Positions 41,701 to 56,700 of a stretch of DNA of 64,000 nt are shown here, one piece after another; position 1 is the stretch's first letter; every line of letters starts with the position of its first letter. Source of the stretch: Pieris napi (Eukaryota; Arthropoda; Insecta; Lepidoptera; Pieridae). The DNA lies in the NCBI RefSeq assembly GCF_905475465.1, contig NC_062249.1:9994501-10058500 (forward strand), read 5' to 3'. The notes under the pieces were generated by a model. That model worked only from the letters and a program-made list of their open reading frames with translations. It searched no databases and was not told the origin of the DNA. A program made the translations under genes and the position numbers.

Positions 41701-44700
41701 AACACTGAACATAAGTTAGTGATCTTTGCCTTACGGGAAACAGAAATAAAAAAATCCAAATATAATTAGTTCATTTTAATAACTTAATGTTTTCTTATTG
41801 ACGGCAGTAAAAAATAAATGGTTCTAAATTTACATTTACTGCAGTTCTTAAATCAAGGGCGTAGAACCGACAAGAAGAATTGGCAATAAACTCTTCGTAT
41901 TTTTTTTTAAATGTCTGTAATCTACGCACCCACAGCATTATTCTTTTTATTACATGACAAAGTAGTTAATTATTAAAATGTATAAATAAAGAAGAAAACC
42001 GAACATTGCACCTCTCAGCAAGACTCAGTGAAATAGGATCATGCACTTACGTTGCGGGAAGAACACACAGATACGGTAAAAAGTTTTGCCATAGTAAACA
42101 CTGACACACAAAGAAAAGTGAGTCTATTAGATGGGCATATAGATCATATGCGTATAATTTTTAAGGCAAATTTGTGCCTCAACAAATATTCCAACCTATG
42201 ACCTATATTTATTTATTTATTTACTAGCTGACCCGGCAAACGTTTGTTTTGCCATGGATATTATTTCTAGGAAACTTTTTTTTAGTTCAATAGAAATGAA
42301 ATGAGGTGACAATTAAGGGCTGTATGTATTTTTGTTTGTAACATAAAAACAAAAAGTTTTGTGTAAAATAAAAATTTAGGGGTGGGGCATTTAGGGGGAT
42401 GAAAAATAGATGTTGTCCGATTCTCAGACTAAGTGAATATGCATAAAAAATTTCATGAGAATCGGTCGAGCCGTTTCGGAGGAGTATGGGAACGAACATG
42501 GTGACACGAGAATTTTGTATAATAGATTTGCTCAACAATATTCTTCAAGCTACTCACTAAACAATATCCAAACAATTACATTGTACACAAAAGCCAAAAA
42601 CGGATTACACATTCAAACATAAACAAAGCACAGTTTCACCTATATATACAAAAAATATAACAAAGTATATATTATGTATTTATTTAGAATTTATTAATTC
42701 TAAATAAAATCTCAGTTCTAAGATTCATTGATCATTATACTATATATTTAATATAAAGGAAGAATAACAAAGCCATTATTAATAAAAGATACCAGAGTTT
42801 TTTAAATTATTTTTAAACAATTTTTAGTTCCATTAAATATATTTATTTGCTGATAATTTGTGTTTTCATTATTATATCGTATTGACCCTATATTGTTGTG
42901 TTCATTATGGCGGCGAACGAAGAAAGAAGAGTGATCTATGAATAACATTATTGATGAGAGTTTAATAATCATAATTACAAATTTCAGACCCTCAATCCAG
43001 TATGGAATCAGGAGTTTGTATTTCGGGTGAGGATCACTACATTTTTTCTAGCTTAAGCTTTTATCTTTACTTCAGGTATTTTAAAAATGCTTATAATACC
43101 TTGGTTTAAATGTATAGAATAAACAATAGAAAATATTAATTAGAAATACGATGTTAGAAAACTTATTATAAACTGTGTTTAGCGAAGCACTCACAATTTT
43201 TACTCATGACGCATTCTATGGAATAAAGCGGGAAAATAGAATCAGTGTTGCGGTTATTGATACATGTATCATATTATTTATTCAAATATATATATTTTTT
43301 TTCATATTAAGTATCAATATGATGATTATTGTCTTACTGTAATGACGTAATAGTAATTTAGCAAAACCGAAATCCTACGACGTTTCTCAGTCCGCTGATG
43401 TTCCAGAATTTCTACGGTTGTTTCATAATATAGATTTTCCTTCACCTTCAGGTAAAACCCCAAGAGCAGAAACTACTAATTCAAGTGTTTGACGAAAATC
43501 GCCTTACTCGTGATGACTTCTTGGGTATGGCTGAAGTGCCACTCGTGAACACGCCCTTCGAATCTGCGGCCAACGCCCGTCCGGCCATCACTAAGTACCC
43601 CCTGCGCCCGCGCAGGTCCGTGTAAGTAGTTGCATGCTGTCTGCTATATTATTTCAGCATAGCCCGTGATATTACCGGGATTTTTGGTTGCACTTTTAAT
43701 ACGGATTACAAATAAAAATGAGTTCAGAAATGAACGGCGTAAAGGATTGATTATATTATGAGGTAATTCATAATAGCTAGGCAAGCTAGAATAAATATTA
43801 GAAATCGTGATTTTTATCCCCATACGAAACCGTAATTAAAATTTTTGAAGCAAATACGGCTTTATTACAAGTTTAGTTCAGTGAACATGTTGTTATAGTA
43901 ACAATTTTCCTTAATTAATAAATGAATCGTTTATTTGCAAAGAATGTCTTACATTTTAATCGATTAATTATAAAAATCCGCACAATCAGCCTACGTCTTT
44001 AATCTAGCCATTTCTACGTTAGTAATTAAAATAAGTTTTAACTAAACCTAAAGCATAGCAAAGGTTACTTTGAGTTCATTGACACCTAAAATATTTATGC
44101 ACTTGTACTTTACCCTCTGTAGGTGTTTTATTTTTTTTGTTCCATATTAGGGTCGCCTGGAAGAAATAGCTTGTTAGCGATAAGGCCGCCCGTTGCCTTA
44201 TAACTTATGTTACCTGCATTTTTTTATATGTATGTTTCTGTATAAGGTAATAAAGTGTAAATAAATAAATAAAATAAAATGTCAGACAAAAATTTTAACC
44301 AATTATATTTTTTGCCGTTTTCAAAGTAACATACTATGTTAGACTTTTGACTAAGCTCGGTGTTTGTATAGTTTGATATAGTGACAATTGCTATGTAAAT
44401 TGTCATGTATAATTATTTAAATATGGAACATAGTGTAGAACTCTAGTTTGTGGTTTATGCCCCGTATTCATGGGAAACATTTGTTGAGCAACAAAGTTGA
44501 ATCAACGTGTTGCGGAGTTGCTGTCAACATGTTGCTGGCAACACTGCGTGTTGCAGAGTTGACAGCATCATGTTGACAAGCTCTCGCCCGACAAGCGTAA
44601 ACATCAGTTTAGCGACAATTGTTGACGTGTGTGGACGAGTTTGCAACAGTTTATAAACATGGCAGTAGTGTGGAGCAATGATAAAATAATGCAATTAATA

Positions 44701-47700
44701 GAATTATTTCAATCAAAACCATTATTATGGGATTGTTCTATAAAACAATACAAAGATAGAAACAAAAAGAACGATGCATTCGAAGAAATTTCTCAAGTCC
44801 TAAATATACCCAAAAAAGACGTAGAAACTAAAATACATGTACTGCGTACTCAATTTACTAGAGAGAAAAAAAAGATGTCGGCAAAAAAAACTACAGGCAG
44901 CGGCGCAATAGAAAAATGTAAATGGATTTATTACGAGCCATTGGAATTTTTGTTATGTGGTGCAACTACTTCTGGTGAAACGGATACTATGAATAAAACA
45001 GTAAGTTGTTTTTGTATATAATTGTTTTATACTATTGTCTGTAAAATTATTACAATTACGCTACATTATTTTGCCATGGAACTCTTCCCTCTGGAGTTAT
45101 AAAGTAATCGGCAAACTGTTCTCTAATACAAAGAGCTGATTGTGATGCAGGCCTGCCCCGTCTTTGCAAATCAATCATAGGAAACGAACTTAGTTCCCTT
45201 CGCCAAGAACCTTCTAATAGGTTACCTTCAGAGTCTTCAAAATCAAAAGTTTGTGGAGGTGTATATATGGATCTGGAAACTGAGTTACGTCTTAAGAAGT
45301 TATGTAAATATACACAAGCAATAACCACGAGTTCACAATTGGCTGGTTTTAACGGAATAGGTTTAGTGAATACACGGAACACCACACATAAAATGCCAAA
45401 AACATTTTCTATAATCCTCCTAGCTCTTGATAGTCTGTAATTGAATATACGCTTTTTGTTCCCACGTTCATGAATGCCAGGATATGGTTTCATGATGTTC
45501 TCCGTTAGCGCGAAAGCACTGTCACCTACAATTACATACGGCATTTCTGTTCCGCCTTGTGTTATTGGTTCAGGCCGTGGCAGTTTAAGTGAGTTTTCTA
45601 ACAATGCATTATAAAACGGTGTTTCTTGAAATATTCCACTGTCGGACGACCGACCCTTAGCTCCATAATTTGCGTAAATAAAGTTGTAATTGCCATCTGC
45701 AATTGCCATAAGTACCATGCTGAACTGATTTTTATAATTGTAGTATTCACTTCCAGAATTATTTGGCGCCACAATCATAACGTGTTTCCCATCAATGGCC
45801 CCAATGCAATGTGGAAAATTCCATCGTATTTCGAATTCACGACTTATTTGTTTCCATTCTTGTTCCGAACTTGGAACCTAAAAAATAAATAAATATATAA
45901 TAAGATAATAATTTACAGGTAGATGAAAACAATGCACTTGAAAGTGGTATGGAGTCAGAGCCATCTCAATCACCAAGGCCGAATGCTACAACATCTACAT
46001 CTTCGAGGAAAAGAAATAAGACAGATGAATCAAATGAAATATTAGAGGTTTTGAAAAGTGCTAAAAAAAAGATGGATGAAAGGGAGAAGAAGGATCCATT
46101 TGATATATATGGTGAATATATTGCTGCTGAATTAAGAAGTGTTAAAGATGACCAAGCCGTGACACAGGCAAAGTACCATATTAATAATATACTGTATGAA
46201 TTAAAAATGGGACGATATAATACATATGGATATCAAACGGCATCTTCTCATCCATCATCAACACCAAATAATGTTCAGGAAACTGAAATAAGGGAAATTG
46301 AGAGACACGAAACAAATAGACTAGATGCATTACGAGACGAAACAGAAGATTCGGCTATACTAAACTTAGTTAACTATCTCAGTGATGAATCAACGCAATA
46401 GCATACACTGTTTTTTTTTGTGTTTTTTAATTAATAAAATACTTGATTACACAAATAGTGTTCTTGTACCTTGACATATCCTGCTAGTGAGTTAATTAGT
46501 TCTTGACATACATCTGGTATAATTTTGCTAATCAATTGTTTTGATACTCTGAATGTGTATGAAAGAGAACTGTATGAATCTCCAGTTGCAAGATACCGTA
46601 ATGTAATAGCCAGCCTCGTTTGAGGTGAAACTGGCTGACGAATATTTGTTTCCCTTTTGGCTATTGATGGACCAATCATTTCTAGAAGATGTTCGAAATC
46701 ACTTTTCGACATTCTCGTAAAGTTACAAAATGATCCATCTGTCATTCTGAGGTCACTCATCAAATTTTCTCTTTGCAAAAGATAATTTCGAATCCACCAT
46801 CTTTTTCTCTTTTTTTTATTAGAGATTCTATACATCTGATACAGAGAACACAACAACACTACCTCCTCGGGCAACATTTTAACGCAGACTGGCGTGTGGA
46901 CAACCTGTATTGATTTAAACATAGTTGCTAGCAACATTCTCGCCGCTCACCAACAATGTTTAGCAACTGTTGCTAAACAAATGTTTACCATGAATACGGG
47001 GCATTACACGAGCACTTTTTAATAAAACTTCTTTAAGGCTAACGCGAATTTAATGACATTCTCTGATTGTATTTGTCGTAAATTAATCAGTTGTGTAAAT
47101 GAAGTAATTATGTTCGTGTTATTTATATTAATAACGATTTAATGTAGGTTTTCGTAGGCTCGGTGTTTTAGAGGCTTAACGATATTCCCCTCATCACGAA
47201 ATCCACTTTTGGTTTATTTTGCCAGCGATGTTGTTGAACTTGTTTGTCGTCGATGTTTTAGTATAATTGTAGAACACATGCTTGTTTGGTTTTTTCATGT
47301 AGTAGTTACACTATCTTCACAGTTGGTTTGGTTACAAGAGTAATCTGGATTACTGAACCATTATTCAAACCTAATTTAATATAGGTATGCAAACTGCGGG
47401 ACTCCTTCAATACAAACGATGATGGGCTATCTGACAAGAATAAAAAAAACATTGATCAGTTAATCAAATTATTAATCAGTGACTATAGAACCAACACATA
47501 TTTATATTTAATTCTGTTAAGTTTTCGCTTTAAAAATGCAAATGAAACATTGATAATTTCAAGAGCCCGCCAAAACGCGTGTCCTAAACAAGATGGCGTC
47601 GCACCAGACTAATGTGCCAGTAAACACGTAAACAAAGTTTTTTACGTTATAATTATCATTCTTAAATGATACTGGGTCAACCGGAGATGCTTTAGAATAA

Positions 47701-50700
47701 TGTAAACTATTTATAATCACTCTTGTATAACAGAAGGAATAAATTAATTCTTAATGATTAAATGCTATTAATGGTATGAAATGAAATACTATGCTTATAA
47801 TGCTGAAAAGAGTACCAGAGCATTCTACGATTGAGAAAATAGCTACGCTTGTATAACTATGACAACCTGGGTGAGGAAAAATGTACACCCTAGGCTCGTA
47901 CATACATATACACATATTATTTTTTGTGAAGAAATATTCTCCGTCGAAAATAAACTACAATACACAGTACTAGGGTTAGACAGGCGCAGACATTACTTTA
48001 CCTAATGTCATAGTACGAAATCGTCAATGTCGAGTAATCTGTGATTCTGGTTCTCATTCTGTGAACTGATGTATAAAGATACATATTTTTAATTATCCGT
48101 TTTTTGATTAATTTATGATTATTTACAAGTTATTTTACCTCGTAACGCTTTTATAGCCATGCCATACAGATTACTCTCAATTACACTTTATTTTTCATAC
48201 TGTCAAATAGCTTTTTACCATAATGTATGACACCCATATCTTAAAAGTGTATTTGAATTAGTCCGTGCTAAGTCTGAGGTATAGCGTAAGCGCTGAAATT
48301 TATATCGCGTTCTTAGATACTATTCATATTTATTTATATTATATTCAGTATTCCCACAGTTAGACTTATAACAATATTATCTACACAATGAACATATAAT
48401 ATATAGAAAAAAATTAATAAAAAGGCATTTCTCACAATATAAATGTTCAGTATAAATGAGAATTAACAATGGATACCAAATTTTATTATTGTTTTTTTGT
48501 CATCTTTTAGTCAACTTATATATGCTTATGTTGATAGATTTCGTTATAATCTGAAGGTGATACATATCAATCATGTTACGTAAATAATTTGTATTTGAGG
48601 AATTTGAAATAGTTGCCTTCTTTGTATAAAGATACACATGCTGAGTAAATACGATCTGAGCTAAATATACTAAGCTTTATAATTGTCAGCCTTACTCGAA
48701 TTAAAACATTGGACATGAAACAAATAATACTGGCAGGAAAATATAACTTCTTTTAAAACCAACAGCGCCAGATCTCGCGTCCGTGGTTACATCGAAATAT
48801 ACCACGCTCTGGTGGGCCGCGTGGGACAGGAAGAAGGTGAATCCACGAGTCCACCAGATGATTGGGAGATGGTGGAACCTGCACCGCAAGTGGGGAATGT
48901 TCAGCCGGTAAGTTTTATCTGGTTAACCAGAAACAGAACAATGGTACGCGTATCGTTCTTGGATGACATACCATAGCGGTAGTAATTTTGCGCGATTGTG
49001 TGCGCTGTTATTTCCGATTGGATTCTATGGTATTTTCACTCCTTTGCATATAAGACAGATCGAAAGTTTTCGTCAGAAATAAGACTTAATTCTATTTACA
49101 GTACCCAGCCATTTAATTAGAAGTCCCATCGTGCTTTAGAAAGAGATACTCGGCTACCTTCGGCATTGTAGAGCGTTATCTCTGTCACACGAAACACTAA
49201 CCGTCCGGTATCTATTAGGAGCTGCTAAAACTTGTTTTATGATTTTTTTTTTGAAATCAAAACAAAAAGAAAAAATGTAGGTAAAAGACATATAATATGT
49301 ACTATGTATGTTAATTTATTTATTTTAATGGAAAACTATAATCTTTATTTCCAACCAAATAACAAAATCTAATATATAACTATAAATGGCCTGGTACGGT
49401 ACAACTATGCGCCATACATTTATGTATTTTTTGTTTAGAGTCCACTTTGGAGTAATTTGTGCTGTTCAACGGTATTGCGTATTTACGAAAAACATTGTAA
49501 AGTTACAAACCAAAACCGATGGAATGATAATAATAGATGATGATTTTACGGATGTTTGGTACAAAGAGTACCAGAGATTTCAGAAGAGCCCGGAACATTT
49601 GCTTAATAATGTATATACCGTTTATTTCCGAAAATACAGTTTAGATTTGTTATATCCATTTTGAAGTGAAACTTCTTTAATCGCATGAGGGTAAAATTTT
49701 TACGGACGCGTCACGAAGATGTGCGAAAGAGAGCGATTGAACCCGATTGAGAGAGAGTGAGAAGGGCGAAAACCCTTATAGAAATTCAAATGTTATTGTT
49801 ATGCAATATGACGCAAATGACGAATTGCAAATTAAAATGCCACGTGTTTTTACTATCGTATAAATAAATTTTTAAAAAATTATATAATTCGCGACACTTA
49901 ATATTTTAATGACAATTAAATTCATTAATTTTAGGAATGAAATGTTAGGACATATCTTACTTTTTCCCTCCCTTTAAGTCACGGAAATCCAAAGTTTTAT
50001 ATTTGTATAAATATGAACAAGACTTAAAAATTAGTTTGCCAAAGAAGTTTCACTTCTGACATGTGTTCTTTGCACGCACTTTTTACTTGTTATTCTAATA
50101 TCCTAACTTTCTTTAGAATTGATCCTTACTTTAGAAATATCCAGCTCTTGCTAGAGGATATTTGCTTGACAGTTTGGAAACTTAAGTTTATGCTCAAAAC
50201 CGTCATATTGCTTAAAACTAACCAAATAATGTTAGAGCTGTGTAGGTTTAGTGCGTAGGAGTAAAGTAAAGTAGAATTTTCGTGTAGGTGTTCGCGGGTT
50301 CAGTGCCGACGCTGATCGGGGAAGATGACTGGGAACTGATCGACACAGCACCCTTGCCCCTTGTACGTTAATTTTAATTATCAAGGCGAATTTGGTGAAG
50401 GAAGCTTTAGCCAAGAAATCGCTGGTGCACAAGCATGACAGTACATATAAATCAAGATATACACGTTAATTTGTGGTTATGTTTACGTCGGTTGTTGTTT
50501 ATGGTGTTGCACCGCACAGACGATATTATGACGTCATAAGGAACGTAGATTTTTATTTTATTTTTTGGGGACTAAATAATAATCATTCTTTTGCACGAAT
50601 CTGTTGTAGGTGCATTATCGAAAATATGATTATGTTCGCGTATACTGCCAGACAGATGGCGTTCAAATTTTTTGACGTTTGAAATCAAATTGGTCTTTGG

Positions 50701-53700
50701 GTGATAGGATCGTGACATATATAAGTGTAACTTCCAAATGTCAAAAACGTATTGGATTTGGTTATACGGTACAGTTTGAGCTACATCTTGTGTTTGAATG
50801 TTACTTCTAGAAAATGTGGTAAAGTTTTGAATAGACGTGTAATTAGGCTATACGCATGTGTGCAATGTAGAACCTCGTTAAGTCGAACCTCGATATTTCA
50901 AAAACCTCCAAATCTCGAAAAAATGTTTTGTTCCCTTCCTTTAAAACACCAAAACCTCCATTACTTGAAATCTTGACCCTCTGTTAATCGAAATAATCAC
51001 CGAGTCCCTCCAAGCCATTTTGGTACATATTTTCACTCTAACTCGAAGCCAGTCATTTGTTTTCGACTTAAATACTGTCAGAAGTAGTTTGGCTCAAAAT
51101 TTATAAGAATAAACCTCAAACTCTTTATGTCGAATCAAAATCCGCCTAAGTCGAAATCCTCCATAAGTTGAAAACTCTATAACTCGAATTTTTTGGCGTC
51201 TCTCTTGATGTTCGACTTATAGAGGTTCTACTGTTAATACAAATATCTATGCACCCAAGTCACTAACTACGCCTATGTTATTCCATTAAAACGACTGTAC
51301 AAATATCTAAAGTTCTTATTTTATGGGAATAAAAACATTTTAATTCAGTGATGCTTCCTATACTGGTATGTAAGATTCCAGATAATATGCATGTTTGTCT
51401 TTACAGGCAATAGGAGGAGATCCACTCCCCACCGGGTGGGAGGAAAGGCAAGACGCGAATGGAAGGACATATTACGTGAATCATGCGGCTCGGTCCACAC
51501 AATGGGAGCGGCCTACTTTCACGTAATTATTTATTTATTTATTACAGAAATACATACAGTATCCTTACAGACTATGCCAATACGATAATGTCGTGAAACA
51601 TTAAATAAAATATAATAAAGTAGGTACATATATAATATTGAACACATTATATATGTCACCGTAAAATTGTAAACACCGTTAGATTGTAATCTATCTCGCG
51701 AGATTATAAACTGTCGAAAGATTGTGAACCTCGACGAACTGCTTACAATTTAACGTATTATTATTCGGTATTTATATGAAATTGTTGGAAAGTAAAATTA
51801 ATCTGTAATTGACCAAAGAAGTTTGAATGATAACTAAGTTAGTGTAGTACAATCTACCGAATAATAATACGTTAAATTGTAAGCAGTAAGCTGAGGTTCA
51901 CAATCTCAATATAAACTGTCGAAAGATTGTGAATATATTATTACATACGCGAGATAGATTACAATCTAACGGTGTTTACGATTTTACGGTAACATATACA
52001 CAACATCGCTACTGTGAATTCACTCTGCGAACATATAAATATGTCGATAGTGTCGGAGACAGCATTCAGTAAAGCAGTATTTAAAATGTGTACCAATTAA
52101 ATGTGTCTCAAGGCCAAATATCGTCTTGTGAATTGATTGGTTTAGGAATAATGATTGAGTTTCAAATTATATTTAAGTTTTGTGGTTAAATTTGGATTAA
52201 ATTGTCTATTACACTTCGGTTTGTAAAAGTATTTGCAATTCGGCAAGTTGTATGTAAAGGAGCGTACAAGTATTACGTCACGCAATTTTTGGAGATTATT
52301 GACCCCCCCCCCCCTGTAAGGCGCCGTAACGTTTTTCTGTACCCAATATTAAAACGTTTCGTGACCACCCAGTGACTCTTTACCTAAAAGTTACCATTAT
52401 GTTGTGTGAGGAAATGGTAATTCGAAAATAATATCAACAATAACGCGTAATTCAATCCCCGCCCGCATCGTAACGTTTTACAAAAGGAAAAAAAATCGTT
52501 ACGTAATACTTGAACGGAAAATGTCATACAAATATTTTAAAATATGCTTTTAATCTAATCGATAATGAAAAAAAAATATCGGTTAATATGAAGGCCGTCA
52601 CCAGTAGTGTCTTTTCCATTCATAATTTATTCAACAGGCTATCCTGGCCTCCTGTTTGCAAATGCTCGATTATCAGTTATATAAAAAAGTTGGCCATAAA
52701 TAACAAAGTAGTACCAATGAAAGCGATTTTAAATTATTTTTAATAGAATAGAGATAGAAGATAAATAATCATATACACTTTCATGTTTTAAGCGCGTTTG
52801 TATGTTATATGTATGCATTTGTATGCGTTCTGTATGAAATCTTCTTAACCGAGTTTTACTAAGACATTATATAATTATATGTGAGAAAATGTTGGCAGTG
52901 CCTTTATCGTGCGACCCTTATTCCTGAGGTCTTGCGATCGTGTCACTGGCTGTAGGCCAATTGTCGATACGAGCATTTAACACTCGCTCTTATGGTGATG
53001 GAAAACATAGTGAGGAAACAGTAGAAGGCAACTCCTTAGACGCAATCGACGTGGCAGGTTCATTTATTTGCCAGTTGAGAAAAAAATTACGAATCAGATA
53101 CAAAAATCTCCAAGACCTAGAGGATCTAACACCACTTGGTTTTTATGTACAGTTTAAACTCTTTATAACGAATTTCAAAAGACCGAGCATGTTTATTCGT
53201 TATAGAGAGGATTCGTTACAGGGACGGAAGAATTAATGTATGGGTTAAACCAAATAAATTTACAATTTTTTTAAATTCGTTATAGAGAGGTTTTCCTTAT
53301 AACGAGTGACGTTAAGTTTACACTGTATATGATTTTCACCAGCCGTAATATGAGTACGGAGTCTCAAGCGGAGCGTATGGAGACGGCAGCGACGGAGTTC
53401 CAACGCAGATTCCACATTTCAGCGGACGATGAACACAATCAGGCTAACACTCAGCCGCATGTATGTTTCTTTTGTTTGTATGGGTTAAACTTAACAGAAT
53501 CTAAGCACATACAGATTTCTAATTAAGAGGGTAGATTCTTGTTATTAAAGGTTATTTTGCTAGAAAAAGAGGGTAGATTTCTTTGGCAGACGGGCGTGTT
53601 AAAGGCTTTTTATTTATACCCTTTTTAAAGCACTAAACATTGTTTAGAAAATTGAAATAGACTTTAGTCGAAATGTTCTTGGATAACTCTGAAAGGATTT

Positions 53701-56700
53701 TAGTCTGCTAAAGTGTCTGAAAAAACATTTTGGTTTTTCAAATTAAAAGCGTCGGGTTTTGTTATGATAAATCTCAAGTAGAGCGCAGTTTGTGTAGTTA
53801 GAATTTATTCAAAAACGTTGATATAATTAGAAGTCTTACTGTCTGCTTAGGTTCTGTTTCTCGTATGTATTAGATGTCAAATAAATGTTATTTTCAGTCA
53901 CAGATTTCAAAGTTAAATTAACTTTTTAATTAAGATTCAATCAGCTTTTAATCGCTTGCATACAAATGCAAATTGCTACTAATATTTTGTAAATAAGGGT
54001 GTAAAATACTAACTATTCCTGCTAAACTATGTTTTTTGATTTAGCACTATAGAAAAACATATAATACAACAATTTTAATGATTTGGTATATGTGGATGAC
54101 ATAATGCATTCTATGTAGACGAAATAGCCGGTTATTTAATTTAAAAAATACGCACGTTGACTATACTTGTACTAGTTACATAAAGAGAAATTGTGTCTTA
54201 TAAACCTACTAAATATTTGTGGCCTTATTTATAAGTGTGCCTCAAGTTCATGAATGTTCTGTCACGTTCATTCATTTGGAAACTCATACCAGAGTGATAG
54301 TGACATAAGATTCTAGATGACCTGCTTTTACGTTTATGGATATTCGGGTTATTTTGCTGTCATAAAAGCCTTCACTTAACAAATTTTCTAATAAGTGTCC
54401 TGGTCTTAATTGCTTTACGCGAGAATTGGGGAATTGCATGCGCACGCGTACTCATAGTCTGAAATGGACTAGATCAATTTTCAAGTATCTTTTCACAATT
54501 TATGTTACTGTCTGCAGCATGGCCTTAGCAAATGTAGATGGGAAGTTGAATTTGTGTTTCATTAATTGTTTTTTCATTAACTCATTAAAAACTATGTACT
54601 TCTTTATTCATTAAATCATTAAACTAAATGTAAATAATTAAGAATTGCATAGTACAGCTTTCATCCTTATAAAAAATTCTGGCAACAGAACAAACAGTTT
54701 TGGTATTTAACTATCGTAATGTATGCAGACATTGTTTAAAAGAATTGGTATCATTGGATCTCGATACATTCACTGTGATGTCCTCACATGTCATAGACAA
54801 TACTTCGGCACAATAGAAAATTCAAGTTAACTTCTACAAGTCTATATATGTATGAAGGTAATTGTAAAGCTTTGTATAATGTCCCCATACCAAAATGTAA
54901 CAAACAGTTAGTGTCAATTCTAAATCTCTAACAGGAGGAACCAAATAGGCCAGCCGAAAGCACTTCTGACTCGACCGAATCAAGAACTGAAAATGAAGTG
55001 GAATCTAATGAATTATCTGAAAACCCAAACGAACCTACACCGTTCTCTACGCCTGCCCTTTCACCTGTAATCGAACACACTACCGAAACAGTGCCTAACT
55101 TTAACGACTGTGATACTAATGTAAGCGAACGCAACGAAGAAAATGACGTAGTATGTGCTAATGAAACGACTGAAAATACAGAACAAACTGAACAAGAAAA
55201 CAACGAAATCATTCAAGCCGTTAATGTTGAGGCATCTAGTAGTAACGATATTGCTAATGACAACGTAAATGACGAAGAATCTGTAACGCCGACAAATAAA
55301 TTATCTCCAACAAGTAGTCAAGATACTTCCGAAACGGATACTATAGAGATTGAATTGAGGCCGACGATTGAAGAGATAATAATAACTAGTCCTGAAGAAA
55401 CTCAAGAAGAGATAGACAGAATTAACGGTGTTCAAAACGAAGAGGTGGAAAGAAGAGAAGGCGAACGAAATGAAGAAACGGGTGACGAGTCAGCGGAGTC
55501 TTTGACGTTTGACGAGAACCACTTCAGTACGCCGACTGGAGGCGTTAGTCCAGAACGCCGCTCCTCAACGGGAAGGCGTTCCTCAACTGACAGACGTAGA
55601 CGACGAACAACGGCCAGTTCAATGAGCTCAGAGGTAAGGAACGGTATGCGGGAGTGACGTTTTGAACGGGTACTCACTAGCGAGCTGTTACCAGTACACC
55701 TTAGTTTTTAATAAATTATGTACTGCTAGATGTTTCAAATGTATGAGGAAATATTAGAAAATATTTTTTGCATATATTTTTCACGTGTACGTGTGTACTT
55801 CTTAATTAACTACTCGGCGAGGTTTTAAGGGACATGTTATATACAAGAAATATTTTTTGTAATGTTTTAAATCTTGTTTAATAGATTTGATTGCTATATC
55901 TCATGTTTAGGCGAGTCAATGGTCATCTCATTAGTGAGTTCTCGACTTACGAGTGTAAATGTACATTTGTGGGTTTTATTACGTCCCGCTAATAGCACCC
56001 GAGTGCAACGCTAGCTCTAGTACACAATGGAATGAATCGGCTAGAATACTTTGCGGCTCAAGGCTCGATCTCTAGATTATGCTTGGGCAATTGTCTATGA
56101 TAATCAGCGATGTATAGAATGCGTTGCCTTTGAACGTTATATTAATAATGGCGTGATTCTATACGTCAATGTTGAGGACATTGTGGGCGTTGTCGCGGTT
56201 ACATCTTCGAGTATAAATACCGAGCTGGTGAACTCGTTGATGTGCCTAAGACGTCACGGCTGCGCTTGCAACTAACACAGTGCCATAACAAACGCTCATA
56301 TGGAGGACCTTGGACATCACGAAGTCCTAACACGCACATTGTAAATAAAATTCTCGTACTAAAATCTATCGCGAACACAGGAACAGCTTTAAAGTAAAGG
56401 GAGATTTTGGCATGAAAAAAAAAAATGATGTAAATAGGTCAAAATTCGTAAGAAATCATTTGGTAAGATTTATGGATGATTGCACCGGTTTCTTATCATA
56501 GAACTCAAGCTTTTTCTATAGGTTTGCTTCCGCTAAGCTTGTATCGCATGCGCATGGCATGTTTAAATATATCGCATAGTTACAGTACTGCATGGAGTAA
56601 GGTATGGAATTTTTAATACAACTAGATTGGGATATTTGGGTGTTAATGATTTTCTTTAATTGAGTGAACAAAAATCATTTTTAACTATTTTAAATTCAGC

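Larger units (their letters stand above)
40873..42987 (+). other. Nedd4 intron 3
   Basis: Holds MITE A copy 3 (41109-41456) and repeat D copy 3 (42223-42532). The remainder is AT-rich without recognisable features. Confidence 0.5.
44458..47003. mobile_element. Complete PIF/Harbinger transposon (2546 bp)
   Basis: Terminal inverted repeats start TGCCCCGTATTCATGG and pair for about 30 bp with few mismatches. The element is flanked by TTA on both sides (44455-44457 and 47004-47006), the target duplication of this superfamily. It encodes both proteins that autonomous Harbingers need: a DDE transposase (minus) and a MADF-type DNA-binding partner (plus). Both frames look undamaged. It lies in Nedd4 intron 5, between the exons at 43621 and 48766. 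Confidence 0.93.
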
